Assembly: GCA_949825065.1 (NCBI GenBank)
Contig: OX463848.1
Span: forward strand, 39,229,380 to 39,293,379
From: Odontocerum albicorne
Taxonomy: Eukaryota > Arthropoda > Insecta > Trichoptera > Odontoceridae
Direction: 5' to 3'
DNA: 64,000 nucleotides
In this document: positions 11,173 to 22,384 of the stretch, piece after piece
Layout: each line of letters opens with the position of its first letter
Position numbering within the stretch: position 1 is the first letter of the stretch
The notes under the pieces: model-generated
The model's database searches: none
Told to the model about the DNA's origin: nothing
The model's input: only the letters and a program-made list of their open reading frames with translations
Made by a program: the position numbers and the translations under genes

Positions 11173-11627
11173 GGACTTTACGGATAGATGACTCAAAAAG
11201 TGGGTGGAGCTAGAAAAACAAAATAACAAAGTGTCCTATTGTGATTTACTGACTTATTTTGTCAGAATTAAGAATTTTATATAACCTACTGAAAAGTGAC
11301 AACAGAGTGAAGTCACGAAATTTTAAAATGACAAAATTAAATAAAAATATATGGATGTAATTTGCAAATGCGAATGAAAAAAACACTGATATTTGAATAC
11401 TCATTTACTCGTATATGTATAATAACTGCACAGAAACGAGTGATATTATTAATTATGTATATCACTTGTCCCCGTGTAGTTATTGCAAAAACTTACGGAA
11501 TTGACAGAATATTGACTTGTTAATTTGGTCAATTTATAACATTGATGTTATGTTAACATCAGCTGTCAATAATAAATCACTGTTAAAGTGTGTCAAAAAG
11601 GTGATCATTTAGATTTTTTCGCTTATA
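11173..11627. other. Unassigned stretch
   Basis: AT-rich, nothing recognised apart from TACTCGTA near 11408. Confidence 0.4.
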
Positions 11628-11784
11628 CAGTAGTCCCCGTTATCCGCGGGAGATAGGTTCCATGCCCTCCTATGGATGGTGAATCCGCGGACAATAACAA
11701 ACGCTTTCTCAATTACCTTATACTTAAGTACGAGTTTACTTATACAAGACTGCCGTTTTCTATAATTACACTGAACGCTCGTAT

Positions 11785-11930
11785 CTCCGTTTTTTTCTGT
11801 GACTTTTGCAGTTTGTCACAGCAAATCTAGAAGAATTTCATCATATTTTTTAAGCGCTTCATGAATAGAAGCTTCCTTCTCTCCATACATTCTAGCAACT
11901 TCAGCGATTGTTTTCTTTTCGTACGGAGTT
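11785..11930 (-). pseudogene. Tigger transposase N-terminal fragment
   Basis: The minus strand reads EKKTIAEVARMYGEKEAS, IHEALKKYDEI, then a stop and QTAKVTEKN. This matches the CENP-B-type helix-turn-helix of Tigger transposases and the QTAKVT segment after it. No DDE catalytic domain remains; the coding sequence is cut by the insert at about 11930. Confidence 0.75.
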
Positions 11931-11932
11931 AA

Positions 11933-12600
11933 GAATTATTAACTTTTCACTTATTGCAAGCACTTGGTATCTGTACCGGACAGGGTACAAAGAACTGTAA
12001 ACAGGTGCGATGGTTGCTGCGCAATGCTCGGAGAATTCAGTTGCGAATTCCAAAAGGTGTAGATCGATGAGAGAAGGTGGCAATGGTGAAGAGATTCCTC
12101 TTATGGCACGTTTGTAGCAGGTCTCAAGTAAAAACACAGGAGGTAGATTGTACTAAGAATATTATTAAAATTGAAATGGACCCTTCTTATGAACGGTCAG
12201 TCGGTCATCACAAGCGCTCACACCTCGCGAAATTCAACAATTTTCGGGAGTTTTGCGCATTGCTTAGACCGACAGGTCCGCGATATACTCTGGGGACGAC
12301 CGTTCACATGTCTCTTTTCTTCTGCGGTCGCGACAATGATTGGATCCAAACAAACTAACATTTTAACAAGTATTTTACATCAAATTATGAACAAATTTAC
12401 ATATAAAATATAACACGAATCTATATCAAATTGTATCAAGAATTTACATAACCAATATCAATGCAATACATAAATCTACACATACAAGGAGTGACGCATA
12501 CGTCCGATATACAATAGTATTTTTACAGTTTCCGAATCACCAGCATAACAAAGTTTGTGTTTCGGAGTTATTATAATGGTAAATAAGGGTTATTTGAACA
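11933..12600 (+). mobile_element. Degenerate piggyBac-like non-autonomous element, nested
   Basis: Resembles the element at 42711-44215 in order: 'gtaccggacagggtacaaag' vs 'gtaccagacaggtacaaag', then 'gatggttgctgc', 'agagattcctct', 'ggatccaaaca' and 'cacatacg/cacacgtccgat'. Starts next to TTAA at 11929-11932; the right end is worn ('aataagggtta'). No transposase frame seen. Confidence 0.6.
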
Positions 12601-12954
12601 CAAACACTGACATACCGGGAACGGCGCGATCACAGTGAAAGATGGAGCGCTACTTATCACGTGGGTGACTTTAGATTAATTTTCGGGTCATTGGTAGACC
12701 TGCCTTCATCGTTGGTGGCACTGATTTGGCATTAGATTTGAAGAAAAAAAAATAGCGAGTGATCAACCGCTGATAAGTGAAACCGCTGATACCGGCCCAG
12801 TGGATAACGGGGGACTTCTGTATCCGCTTCCTGCAGAAGTGGTTTTCGGTTCTCGTGACTATTTCCATATTTACATCTGCTTTTTCGTTATGGTAAATCA
12901 TTTTTTTACTATAGTCATTTGGCAGTTACCTGTTTTTATTGCTGGACGTTATAT

Positions 12955-13045
12955 TTTTATTTATTTATAAAGACAACTAACTGTAGTGCAATTCGTGGGC
13001 TTATTATAACAAGGTGTATATTCTAACCAATCAAATAGAAGGAAA
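12955..13045 (-). mobile_element. Worn LINE-J/SINE tail
   Basis: 'tttatttatttataaaga' followed by 'gtgcaattcgtgggcttatt' and 'ctaaccaatca' matches the reverse complement of the J tail at low identity. Confidence 0.45.
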
Positions 13046-13204
13046 TAACGGAAGTTAAACTTTTTTAAAGTTTTCTAAGACGGGTTATTCCATTTTACAT
13101 TAATTGTTTTATTCTTTTAATGTAATTCGTTTTGGACATTGGTTTGGAATTGTATTTGACTATTTATTTTTCTTTTAGTTTTGTTGGTTGTGCTATACTT
13201 GGAT

Positions 13205-13330
13205 GATTTTATCTCAAAAACTAAATCCAAGTAAAACGGAATTTCTATATTATTTCTGTAACTAAATCAAAGTTAAACGAGATTTCGTTTTTATTTCTAT
13301 AACTAAATGAAAGTAAAACGGAATTTGTCT
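13205..13330. repeat. Short tandem repeat, about 48-bp unit
   Basis: About 2.5 copies of a unit with 'aactaaat(c/g)(c/a)aagt(a/t)aaac' and 'atttctat'. Confidence 0.75.
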
Positions 13331-13381
13331 GAGTGACTTCACCGCGTAGATAACACATTCTTGATAGACTTCTTCTCCCTG

Positions 13382-14300
13382 GCTCCATCCCAACTCATTG
13401 TCTGCGAAGACTGTTGGGGTCAGCTCTCCTCGTCCTCAGGTTGTATACTCTTCTGTCTCGGACTACGTCACCCAGGCCGCGCCTCTGCATCAGGTTATCT
13501 TTTTGCACCACCCACAAATTATTTGGTCTTCCTCTGGTTGTTATTCGAGGAAGATCCATGGAGATTGCCTGGTTCACAATGTGATCGGGTGCTCTGCGTC
13601 CAACGTGCCATACCATCTCAATCGCCTCTCCTCCATCTTGCTGTTGATGTCTGTAACACTTAGGCTTCCACGAATGCGTGAGCTTTTTATTTTGTCTCTT
13701 AGGGACACACCAGTTGACCATCTTAGCATGTGCATTTCAGCAGTTTCTAGTTGCCTCGAGTAAGAGTTATACATCGTTCAGCATACGGAGCTATAGAGGA
13801 GTGCGGGTCTGACAATCGTTTGGTATACTTTTCCTTTTAACTTTACTGCAATTTTTGGATCACATAGAACTCCCGTCATTGATTTAAACTTCATCCATCC
13901 CACACTAATTCTATTTGTTACATCTGCTGCACATCCTCCATCGCTGTGGATGAGTGACCCAAGATACTTAAAGGAGTCACAATTTGGTAATGTTTCTCCA
14001 TCCATTTGCATTACGGGAGGGACAGCATTTGTGTTCTCGAATAGTAGGTACAGATACTCTGTTTTCTTTCTGCTCAGTCTCAATCCATTGTCCTCCAAGA
14101 TTCTTCTCCAAATTTCCAAACTATTTTGCAGGTCTTCATGTTTTTCACTTATTAATACGATATCGTCTGCAAATAATAGGATCTTTAGGAGACTGTTCAT
14201 TTCCTGGTTAGTGAAATAGTCCATGACTAAGATGAACAGTAGCGGACTGAGTACCGATCCTTGATAGACATGCGTTATTTTTTTCGAAAAAGATAGCATT
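13382..14300 (-). pseudogene. LINE-R reverse transcriptase pseudogene
   Basis: Minus-strand RT of RTE-like type. Motifs in order: HVYQGSVLSPLLFILVMDY (fingers/palm, about 14260), LLFADDIVLIS (catalytic Asp pair, about 14170), DNGLRLSRKKTEYL, FKYLGSLIHSDGG and VGWMKFKSMTG. A stop interrupts the sequence after LLYSSVC (13775-13777), then it resumes in the same frame with ETAEMHMLRW. A one-base deletion near 13610 relative to the 7.85-kb copy shifts the frame before HVGRRAPDHIV. It ends RRADPNSLRRQ. The 5' half, including any endonuclease, is missing. Non-functional. Confidence 0.9.
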
Positions 14301-14404
14301 AACTTTCTTACTGTGTATCTTGATAGTAAACTTTCTTTCGATAGACACCGTTTCTTCGAACTTCTATAATCTAAGAGAATTTAAATTCCTACGTCGATGT
14401 CTTC

Positions 14405-14765
14405 CAACAGTATTTTAGTATCAACTTTGATGGATGGGAGTAAAACATGGGCTTGGAAAAATGCTGAAAGGGCGTGCTCTGAGAAGAATACATGGGTCGA
14501 AAATGTATAACAGAATACTAAATGAAGTGATAAGGGATGAAGGTGCATTTAAGGCTGATGTGTTGAGTAAGATGAAGAACAGAACTCTGAGATGGTTTGG
14601 GCACGACGAACGATTAAATGAAGAAAAAAAATAACTTACAAAATATACAGTGCAAATGTGAGTGGAAGGCGTGATAGTGAAAAACCAAGGAAAGTATTGT
14701 TGGATCAAGGGAATGATATTTTGAAATAAGGAAACGTGAAAAATCAGAGAAATCGTCGAATTGTC
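14405..14765 (+). pseudogene. LINE-F1 3' end
   Basis: F1 landmarks: 'caactttgatggatgggagt', RALRRIHGSKMYNRILNEVI, ADVLSKMKNRTLRWFGHDER and 'aaaccaaggaaagtattg'. Broken by stops and a frameshift. Confidence 0.8.
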
Positions 14766-15624
14766 TGCCTGATTTGTAAATTTCTAGACTCCAGTCTGTT
14801 TTCATTTCAAATGCTAGGCTGATATATGGTAGTCATAAATATTATCACATTAGTCATCTCTTTTGTATATTTTCAATCTATGTCAAAGATATTCCTTCGG
14901 AGAGGTGTAGAACTTTGAGATCGATTTCGTCTTCATCGAATTTTTGTTCCGGGCTTTTGCCGTTGCTGGTACTATGGCGAATTGTCCGCATCTAAGTGTT
15001 AGAGATATGGGTGACGTGCGCAGGTTTAGAAAGTACTTTAAAGCAATATTTTTATTGATTTTATTAAAATTGATGTTAACATAAGGCTATGATACACATA
15101 TACACTACACTCCTAAACTGAATGTGTTACTATCACATATGTGTAGATCTATAATGATTTCTTGGTAGTTCGTCTTCTCTTGGTAATTTTTCTGAGTATT
15201 TCTTACCAAATATGTTTATACAAACTAATATAGATGCAGAAAAGTGCCTTATCTTATGGCAATAGCCACCACCTTCCCACCCTTAAATGACACTTGTTTT
15301 TTTTGTTATATTTTAATCTGTCAATAATAGTGGGTTTGAATCTGAGTTACAACACCTTTTAAGAGTCTGCTTTTGAAACGGCGCTATATAAATTGTCCCT
15401 TTATTATTATTCTGATACAAATATTCTTTGATACATTGCAAATATTTACTTTGGTGTCATTAGGTTTCTGTTTCTTTTGATCGCCTATCCATTGTCTCTT
15501 TTTCGGTATTTTTTTGTTTAAAGTTTCAACATTTTGAGTTGTCTTATTTTTATCAAAAGTATACCTAGGTTATCGCATTTTTTCGGTCATTGTTTACACA
15601 AATTGTTTGAAAAGTTTTTTTGCG
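14766..15624. other. Mostly unassigned; a (TTA)n retroelement tail at 15340-15412
   Basis: The piece 'gagtctgcttttgaaacggc' followed by 'gctatataaattgtcc' and a TTATTATT tail recurs at 32760-32832, which suggests a small retroelement 3' end. Nothing else recognised. Confidence 0.45.
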
Positions 15625-15850
15625 TCACTGGAGATGGAACAAAGTAAGTTGTTTTTCGGTGTTTGATGCTTTTTACTCCGAAATCAAGGCTTTGATCTTG
15701 AATAATCAGCCTTGTACAACACGTGAAATTTCTGAGCTACTGAAAATATCGAAAATTACCATCCATGAGCTGCAAATTGGCGTTTAAATTTGACCTAAAA
15801 ATACGAGTTTACTTCCCGGAAAACCTATTAATTACATTAAAATTCAGTCT
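15625..15850 (+). pseudogene. Mariner transposase N-terminal remnant, second copy
   Basis: Reads MEQSKLFF near the start and, after small frame breaks, ALILNNQPCTTREISELL then KISKITIH. This aligns with the 6735-6935 remnant (TREIAEFLKI--TTIHK). Nothing of the DDE/D domain follows. Confidence 0.6.
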
Positions 15851-15944
15851 CACAAGAAGCATTTACATCAATGATATTGTAAATCTAGTGCTAGCAACAT
15901 TTTAGCTTTAAAATTTATTTAGTTTATAATTATATTTCTTCTTC

Positions 15945-16325
15945 TTCCCAGTGTCATGTCAGGTCCCCCCACCGTTGAATATCACCTGAGAGTAGACATC
16001 TTTGTCCCCTGCATCCCGAAAAAGATATCCAACGTCCCTTATGCCAGTCCAATCACGTATATTGCGGAGCCAGGAGATTTGCCTCCTGCCAACACCTCTT
16101 CGGCCTTCTATTTTGCCTTGGATGATCGGGTGCAGTAATTTATACTTTGTTCCTCTAAGTACATGACCCATATAGGACACCTTTCGGATTTTAATATTAG
16201 TCAGCAACTCTCTATCAACTTTGGCTCTTTGAAGAACCCTCGTGTTGCTGACCATATCCGTCCAGGGTATCCGTAGCATTCTCCGGTGCATCCACATTTC
16301 GAATGCTTCCAGTCGGTTCATACTA
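15945..16325 (-). pseudogene. LINE-K RT C-terminal region
   Basis: An open stretch of 120 codons on the minus strand: NRLEAFEMWMHRRMLRIPW, TDMVSNTRVLQRAKVDREL, RKVSYMGHVLRGTKYKLL, IIQGKIEGRRGVGRRQ and SWLRNIRDWTGI, then a stop and an AAG-rich end. This is the familiar EAFEMW-YRRML+I-W...WLRN+R-WTG tail of insect LINE RTs. It is frame-intact here but lacks the palm domain. A second copy is at 30125-30590. Confidence 0.85.
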
Positions 16326-16329
16326 CCAA

Positions 16330-16805
16330 CTTTAAGGAAAAATTAAAAAGTATTAAATACGACGGATTATATTTATATTTACTCTTTTGTATTTAATAGT
16401 GACATATTATTTATGTATTTCCGTTTTCTCTTTGGAATATAAAAGTGTTTATCTGTTGGCATTATTTTCACCGATGCCTCGGTAATACAATTTCACTAAG
16501 TATTCATTGCCCATTGAATTGACTCGCAACGAGTGTTTTCGGATTGTGTCATTGAGACAGGGGTGTATGATATTTGCCTGTAGGTCACGTTAAACGAATA
16601 GATACTCTGTTTTAGACTCAATGGTGATTTTTCACGATTGACAGTAAAACTTCTTGCGAAATCTATAAAATTGTGTTCACTCGAATCTCACGATGCCGCC
16701 TGGGCCGCCGATATAAAATCTCGGGCTGAATTTAGCGACGTATCGAGCTTGGAGGGGGGACACAACCCAAAATATGCTCACCATGCCGAACTTCTCACGG
16801 TGTGT
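16330..16805. other. Unassigned stretch
   Basis: No feature recognised. Confidence 0.4.
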
Positions 16806-17111
16806 AACTAAAGAAGCCTCGAAACAAGAAGGCAAGAATCCATTGCGATATTCCTAATAAAAGTTTTCCAAGGTTGCTTCAACTGCCCCGCGATTCTAGA
16901 AGCACTAAGTTTATATGCAGCCAATAAATATAGCCGTGCCATGAATCACCCTCTGTTCTACATACCAACTTACAGGACGAATATCATGGCTAAACACTCA
17001 GTCACGCGTGGTATAGAGATATTGAACCAACTGAATGACACTGTTGATATATTCTCGGCACCGCCTAGCAGTATGAGAAGAATCCTGCCTGATATTATTC
17101 CTAACGAATAA
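16806..17111 (+). pseudogene. LINE C-terminal fragment, Jockey/CR1-like
   Basis: Plus-strand frame: TRRQESIAIFLIKVFQGCFN, then CPAILEALSLYAANKYSR, PLFYIPTYRTNIMAKHS and SMRRILPDIIPNE-stop. Order and spacing resemble the C-terminal domain of Jockey/CR1-type products (the RRR---L+-L-K+++G--+-P-+L segment, then +P--RTN). No start or palm domain here. Moderate confidence; could be another LINE clade. Confidence 0.55.
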
Positions 17112-17486
17112 GCTAACGCTAGAAGCAGACCCTCTTTGTGTAACAGGAGAAATCCGTGCCAAGTGGATATAAAAAAAATACAACTAAAGCGAAGATAACT
17201 ACTCAAATACTTCCTCAAAGAATACATAGATATACACCCCACACACACATACACACAGGTAATACAACAGTGGAAAAGGTAATCAATGAAATCACACATA
17301 AAAGACGTAACACGTGGGTCACGTGTAATTCATACTTTCAACATAAATAATAGAACTCTTTTACTTTCGTTCTTTGTGAGTGAATACATAAGGAAGCGAG
17401 CAGCTGATGGAATTAGCTCATGGTAATATGCAAGCGAGTTCATTAGTTCAGCGAGTAGGTAGTGAACGCATACGAATGAAAATTTT
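17112..17486. other. Unassigned stretch
   Basis: No feature recognised. Confidence 0.4.
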
Positions 17487-17650
17487 CTGTGATATAAGAG
17501 GGGGCAGCGGGGCAGTTAAGGATATTATGCAATAGAGACAGTGTGTGAATTTGGCGTCTATTTCTAACGTTCAACCAGTGAAATGCTTTCTGGTATGAAG
17601 TGATATGATTGTACTTTCTTAGGTTAAAAATAATTCGTAGACAAACACAA
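17487..17650 (+). repeat. Unclassified dispersed repeat, copy 2
   Basis: Homologous by eye to 8335-8515. Confidence 0.6.
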
Positions 17651-18785
17651 ATCGACTTGATAGAAAGATGTAAAAAAAATACAAGAATAGTTTTTCTGTT
17701 TATAAATGACTATGCAACTTTTAAACTAATCTAATTTATAAAAGTTTAAAATCCCGACTTTGTTGAAACTAACAAGTCAATAAAATGAATAGTGGAACAC
17801 ACAAAGCAACCATTTTCTGTTTATCTCAACCATTCCGAGGCCCAGATTCGTAAAATGTTCAACGTTAAAATAAACTTCGCCTTTATGATCTCGCTTTTTC
17901 CAGTTAACAAACATCATTGTTGTTTTATCTTTGACCCCTTTCCACAGTTCCAGTATACCTATATGCTGGTTTGTGTAACTTTTTCAATCACGGTTTTCGG
18001 TTTCGCAATCTACACTATTATTTAAAAAAATTGTTTTCTCTACTACAATTTTCTTTATAATTTCATGGTCCAAGAGATGAAGATACGAGTTGCACACAAT
18101 AATGCTTTGCGCCAGCTTTCCTACAATAGTCGTACATCATTTCTGCAGAGCAAGCGAGATTTAAGTTGAACATAGAACACATTCATTAGAAATCTTAAAG
18201 CGACATATTGCATGTTCTGCCAGTTGTCCCCTTATCTAATTTTTCACAGCCTGACCTTTCAAATAAAATTAAACAGAATACTTGGCACCGATGGGCTTTG
18301 GAGTGGAATATGACTGGTGTACATAAGGGGTATATATATATATAAATCAACCCAGCAAGCTATCCCTTTGAAACCATGGTTTAATATAATATAATAAGAA
18401 TGAGAAAGATTATGTCATGTGTCGTTTGCGGACGGGCCACTGCGTGGTGACCAAATTTCTCCTAATTTTTTCATTGTGTGTGTGCGGCCCATTAACTTTT
18501 ATGTGCTTTATTCGAAATATGTAACATAATACGAGTAGGTAGAGTCCACGCGGCGTAAGGAAAGAACTGTGACTATATTGTACTATAGCGTAGGTACACA
18601 GAGCGTGTGATTGTGTTAGTCAACTCCTGTGTCGCTGATTGATCAGTTTCTAGTATTAGTGTGTCATCGTGTCAAAATAATGGTTACAAGTTCCTTTATA
18701 TGAGATGTGTGCGGAAGATGGAAACATGTTTGCGGGCAATTTTTAACAGATATACATATTTATAGTGGTGACTAGTCACCTTTAC
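17651..18785. other. Unassigned stretch, over 1 kb
   Basis: One of the longer parts without a recognised element. A short open frame near 17792-18025 is hydrophobic at its end but matches nothing I know. A TACTCGTA octamer lies near 18531. Confidence 0.4.
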
Positions 18786-19326
18786 ATATTTTTATTTTAT
18801 TTATTTAACACTTTTATTGCAATACAATCTGGCGGGCTTATTGCCAGGCGGCAATCTCTTCAATATCAATCGTAACAATAACACTTATTGAAATACAATT
18901 GTATCAATAACACTTATTGAAATACAATTTGGCGGGCTTATTGCCAAGCAGCAATCTATTCCAACCAACCAGACAGAAGTAAATGAAGCAAGTTACACTT
19001 GGTCGCATAAATCATTCAAATGACTATCCATCCCCACGAAATCCATAAACACATCGTGAGCGCATGCCCACAAACCCCACAAAGACGGACAATCACCCGA
19101 ACATTATTTTTCATATAATGTGAGATATCATCAATCAAAAGGAAAAGAAGGGATGGTGGAGAGGAAAGGAAAAGAAAAATCAGGAATGAAACACGTTATT
19201 TTACTGACTAGAAATTAAGATTTTTTTCAGTCGCTTCTTAAAGCATGCCAAGGACGGAGCGAGTCTTATTTTGGTTTGTAACTGATTCCAGAGTCTCACT
19301 GCATGGACAGTAAAGGACGACGTAAT
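18786..19326 (-). mobile_element. LINE-J 3' end with duplicated tail
   Basis: Same structure as 2101-2593, but the terminal part (TTATTGCCAGGCGGCAAT hairpin region) occurs about twice, at 18815-18870 and 18905-18965. The 5' limit is the AAAGGACGACGTAA stretch. Confidence 0.75.
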
Positions 19327-19329
19327 AAA

Positions 19330-19430
19330 TAATAGGTATTGTGCAGAATCCTGGCTGCGAGTGTGATTCGGATGATGAAACTATAGACCATGTATTTTTC
19401 GGTTGTTTTTTTGTGAGGCATATTTGATTT
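19330..19430 (+). pseudogene. LINE C-terminal zinc-knuckle-like fragment
   Basis: Reads IVQNPGCECDSDDETIDHVF then FGCFFVR. The C-C---DET--H+F--C pattern is the C-terminal metal-binding motif of R1/Jockey-type products. Very short. Confidence 0.5.
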
Positions 19431-19964
19431 ACTAAAGACCGTATCTTTACCGCATCCAATGAATGTTGCTTTTCTTCTTTTTACGTGGAACTTTTCCACT
19501 TATAGATCGATTGTTAAATTTTTGAAGCTTAATGAGTTAAAACTTTAAGCGGTTTAGAATTGTAATTAAAAAAAAAAGGTCTTATTGTATTGACTAATAA
19601 TTGCATTATGACTTTTAAACTAACAATGGAAAACACCACCCAAATATCAGAAATTTGTAACTTATTCGTGAACACTTGATCTCTTATATACTCGTATGTT
19701 GAGGGAATTATGTTCTATTAATCAAAATTACTCACTTTACTGCTTATACAATTTCCTTCTATTTTAGTTCAATTTCGCGATATGAATTTGACGTTTTCTC
19801 CATTGGACTTCAAATGAACTTAGTGCAGGTGATTTTAAAAAAATCCGTTAAGGCTTATTTTTGGGAAAAATATCACAATATCAATTTGAAAACATCGAGA
19901 TTCTATCAGTCAGTCTAATGTACAATACCATACAAAATACATGGTTATTTTACGTAGAAATATA
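19431..19964. other. Unassigned stretch
   Basis: No feature recognised. Confidence 0.4.
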
Positions 19965-20105
19965 ACTCCATGTGTCTTGTTTAGAGTTGTATGCATTTCT
20001 TTTATCATTATTAAAAATAATATAACATGGAAAAAAATTATCTCCCAAAGGTTGCACAGTATTTATTATACACGAAGAATCAAGTGTCCAAAAAGTTAAA
20101 TCATC
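19965..20105 (-). repeat. Dispersed repeat, inverted partner of 22085-22230
   Basis: 'gttgtatgcatttcttttat' through 'cacgaagaatcaagtgtcca' is the reverse complement of the later copy with few differences. Confidence 0.8.
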
Positions 20106-20124
20106 AATACAATTAAAAAATCAA

Positions 20125-20290
20125 TATCGACAACATCCGTGACCTAGTACGTAAAACGCTTATCTTCCGACCTGTGTGTTGCGACTTAGCTTCCCGTTAA
20201 AATATAAAATATAAATGCATTATGACTTTTGACATAATTTGATGGCACAAATCACCCTAGTTTGGGTTGATTGCCCATTAAAAAAACATA
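20125..20290 (+). mobile_element. Worn tRNA-headed SINE
   Basis: Starts 'ccgtgacctagtacgtaaaa' (A-box position), with a damaged B box ('gcgacttagcttcccg'). Confidence 0.45.
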
Positions 20291-20462
20291 TTTACATTTA
20301 TATGTGCAGGAATAACAGAGGCCAATGAGTGGCATACAAATGTCTATTAAAATTATTTTTAATTACCCAGCTTAATATATTATAATTAACAGATCGCGAG
20401 TAATCGGCCTGACTTATAGGAGTGCCTGCGTTTCGTTCTCTGTGTCGGAAGGTGGCGAAGCT

Positions 20463-20863
20463 GCCAGCTACGCGCACGCGCACTTCTCTGCCGGCTCATG
20501 CACATCACATACATACCATACATTATAAGTCATACTATCACGCCATTTCCCTGCTGTAGTAGGCAGAGAATCTTCTCATAAAGTTCCTCAGTTTCCCTTT
20601 CCTTCTTTCAATTTTTTTATTTAGTCGAATCATACTTTTCTCGGTCTTGTTCTACCATAACCACCATTCTCAACGTGCTCATTTTCACCTTAATCAACAC
20701 ATTGGTCTTAAACGTACAACCTTACTTAATAATTATATGTCATTCTATCATACATTGACACACCACGACATAAATGTATTCATCTCAGTGGCATTTACTC
20801 GGTTCTTTCATACATATTACACATCCACGTTTCATCCCTTTAATTTAATAGTAACATTATAAC
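20463..20863 (-). repeat. Tandem duplication containing a LINE-F1 tail, unit 1
   Basis: Begins with GC-rich 'gccagctacgcgcacgcgca', then a minus-strand F1 tail ('ccatttccctgctgtagtag', 'catacttttctcggtcttgt', 'ccttaatcaacacattggtc'). Confidence 0.85.
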
Positions 20864-21291
20864 GCCAGCTACGCGCACGCGCACTTCTCTGCCGGCTCAT
20901 GCACATCACATACATACCATACATTATAATAAGTAATACTATCACGCCATTTCCCTGCTGTAGTAGGCAGAGAATCTTCTCATATAGTTCCTCTGTTTCT
21001 CGTAACCTTTCCTTCTTGTAATTTTTTTATTTACTTAGTCGAACCATACTTTTCTCGGTCTTGTTCTACCATAACCACCATTCTCAACGTGCTCATTTTC
21101 ACCTTAATCAACACATTGGTCTTAAACGTACAACCTTACTTAATAATTATATGTCATTCTATCATACATTGACACACCACGACATAAATGTATTTATCTC
21201 AGTGCAAACATTTCTTCTGCATTTACTCGGTTTTTTCATGCATATTACACATCCACGTTTCATCCCTTTAATTTAATAGTGACATTAAAAC
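20864..21291 (-). repeat. Tandem duplication, unit 2
   Basis: Near-identical to unit 1, offset about 401 bp at the start and 414 bp further on because of small indels. Both carry the same F1 damage, so the LINE was already broken before duplication. Confidence 0.85.
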
Positions 21292-21932
21292 GGTGAACCA
21301 TAATTTTGACAGATTTTTGTCCGTTTTGTTCTTAATTCGCTGTTCAATAACTCTTTCTACGCTAAACGGTTGAGTTTAATCCAATCAATTACCAATGTTT
21401 CTAACAGTTACTATTTCGTTGGTTGATCGCATACTGAAAATGTATGAAGTTAGAGAAAAATAATGGATTTGGTAAATCGTTACATTTCGTATCCTTTATA
21501 TTGGTGTCTTAACAGTTGCATCCCTCAGGGTTGTTGTCATGAAAGGAACGTGTCGCGGTTTCCCAAACCACCCATGCTGTAAGGAAGTTAGCTACATTGT
21601 CTGCAGAAGCAGCAAAAGGTGGAAAGTTTATAATATGTTTCCAGTTATTACTTTTAACTCAGTTTGCACCTCTCTGGTTGCAGGCGCGGAACTTTAAGAT
21701 CTAGTTACACGCTTCTATTCAATTCCCTCTCCATACTTTAACTTTGTTTTCTTCCACTGCAAATGTGCATCGCTGTGCTTTGTGCAAGTTTCGTTAATTG
21801 TTACTTTTTGTTTCCGCGTCTTATTTTTTATTTATTATTCGTTCTTGATCATTTTTTGTTTTCTTGTGCAAGAAATGTGATCGGTGGTATCATTTTCCTT
21901 TTTTGTAACAAAGCAAATTATTTTACAGTACC
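21292..21932. other. Unassigned stretch
   Basis: Starts with a possible continuation of F1, then nothing recognised. Confidence 0.35.
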
Positions 21933-22040
21933 CGGCGGTAAGTAATACACATCGGGCTTAAGAAAGAGACTGTCGGCCATAATCGGCTAACTTCGGCTTT
22001 GTAGAGCGTCGTCTCTGTCATTCATACACGTGTTCAGTCG
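21933..22040 (+). mobile_element. MITE arm, CAGTACCCGGCG family
   Basis: 'CAGTACCCGGCGGTAAGTAA' through 'gtcattcatacacgtgttc' matches one arm of the 59661-59975 element. The other arm is absent. Confidence 0.75.
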
Positions 22041-22084
22041 CGATTTGTCAATCGTTGTCAAGCGTTCTAGGGTGTGGTCGCGTC

Positions 22085-22230
22085 CACTTCAAAATTTAAC
22101 TTTTTGGACACTTGATTCATCGTGTATAATAAATACTGTGCAACCTTTGGGAGATAATTTTTTTCCATGTTATATTATTTTTAATAATGATAAAAGAAAT
22201 GCATACAACTCTAAACAAGACATCGTTCAA
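22085..22230 (+). repeat. Dispersed repeat, partner of 19965-20105
   Basis: See the minus-strand copy. The two lie about 2 kb apart in inverted orientation. Confidence 0.8.
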
Positions 22231-22384
22231 CAAGGTCATTCCTTGTGCGAGTTGCAATGCTTTTAATAGCTCGGTTTTTAAATACGGCCCCGAAAACACC
22301 TAAATTCACTATGGTGTTAATAGTTGTCAGGTACATTAAACAAAAGTTTGTCAATCAACAAGGTGTTCGCTCTTTCTTCTCTGA

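Larger units (their letters stand above)
11628..12820 (-). mobile_element. Tigger/pogo-like DNA transposon, decayed
   Basis: Flanked by TA on both sides (11626-11627, 12821-12822). Termini are inverted: left CAGTAGTCCCCGTTATCC, right (reverse complement) CAGAAGTCCCCCGTTATCC. CAG-AGTCCCC-TTATCC ends are known for Tigger-type elements. An N-terminal transposase piece lies near the left end on the minus strand, and much of the middle is a nested piggyBac-like insert. Confidence 0.8.

Noticed and set aside
17792..18025. 77-codon frame with a hydrophobic end as a membrane protein
   Set aside because: Isolated, no motif, typical of chance frames in AT-rich DNA.
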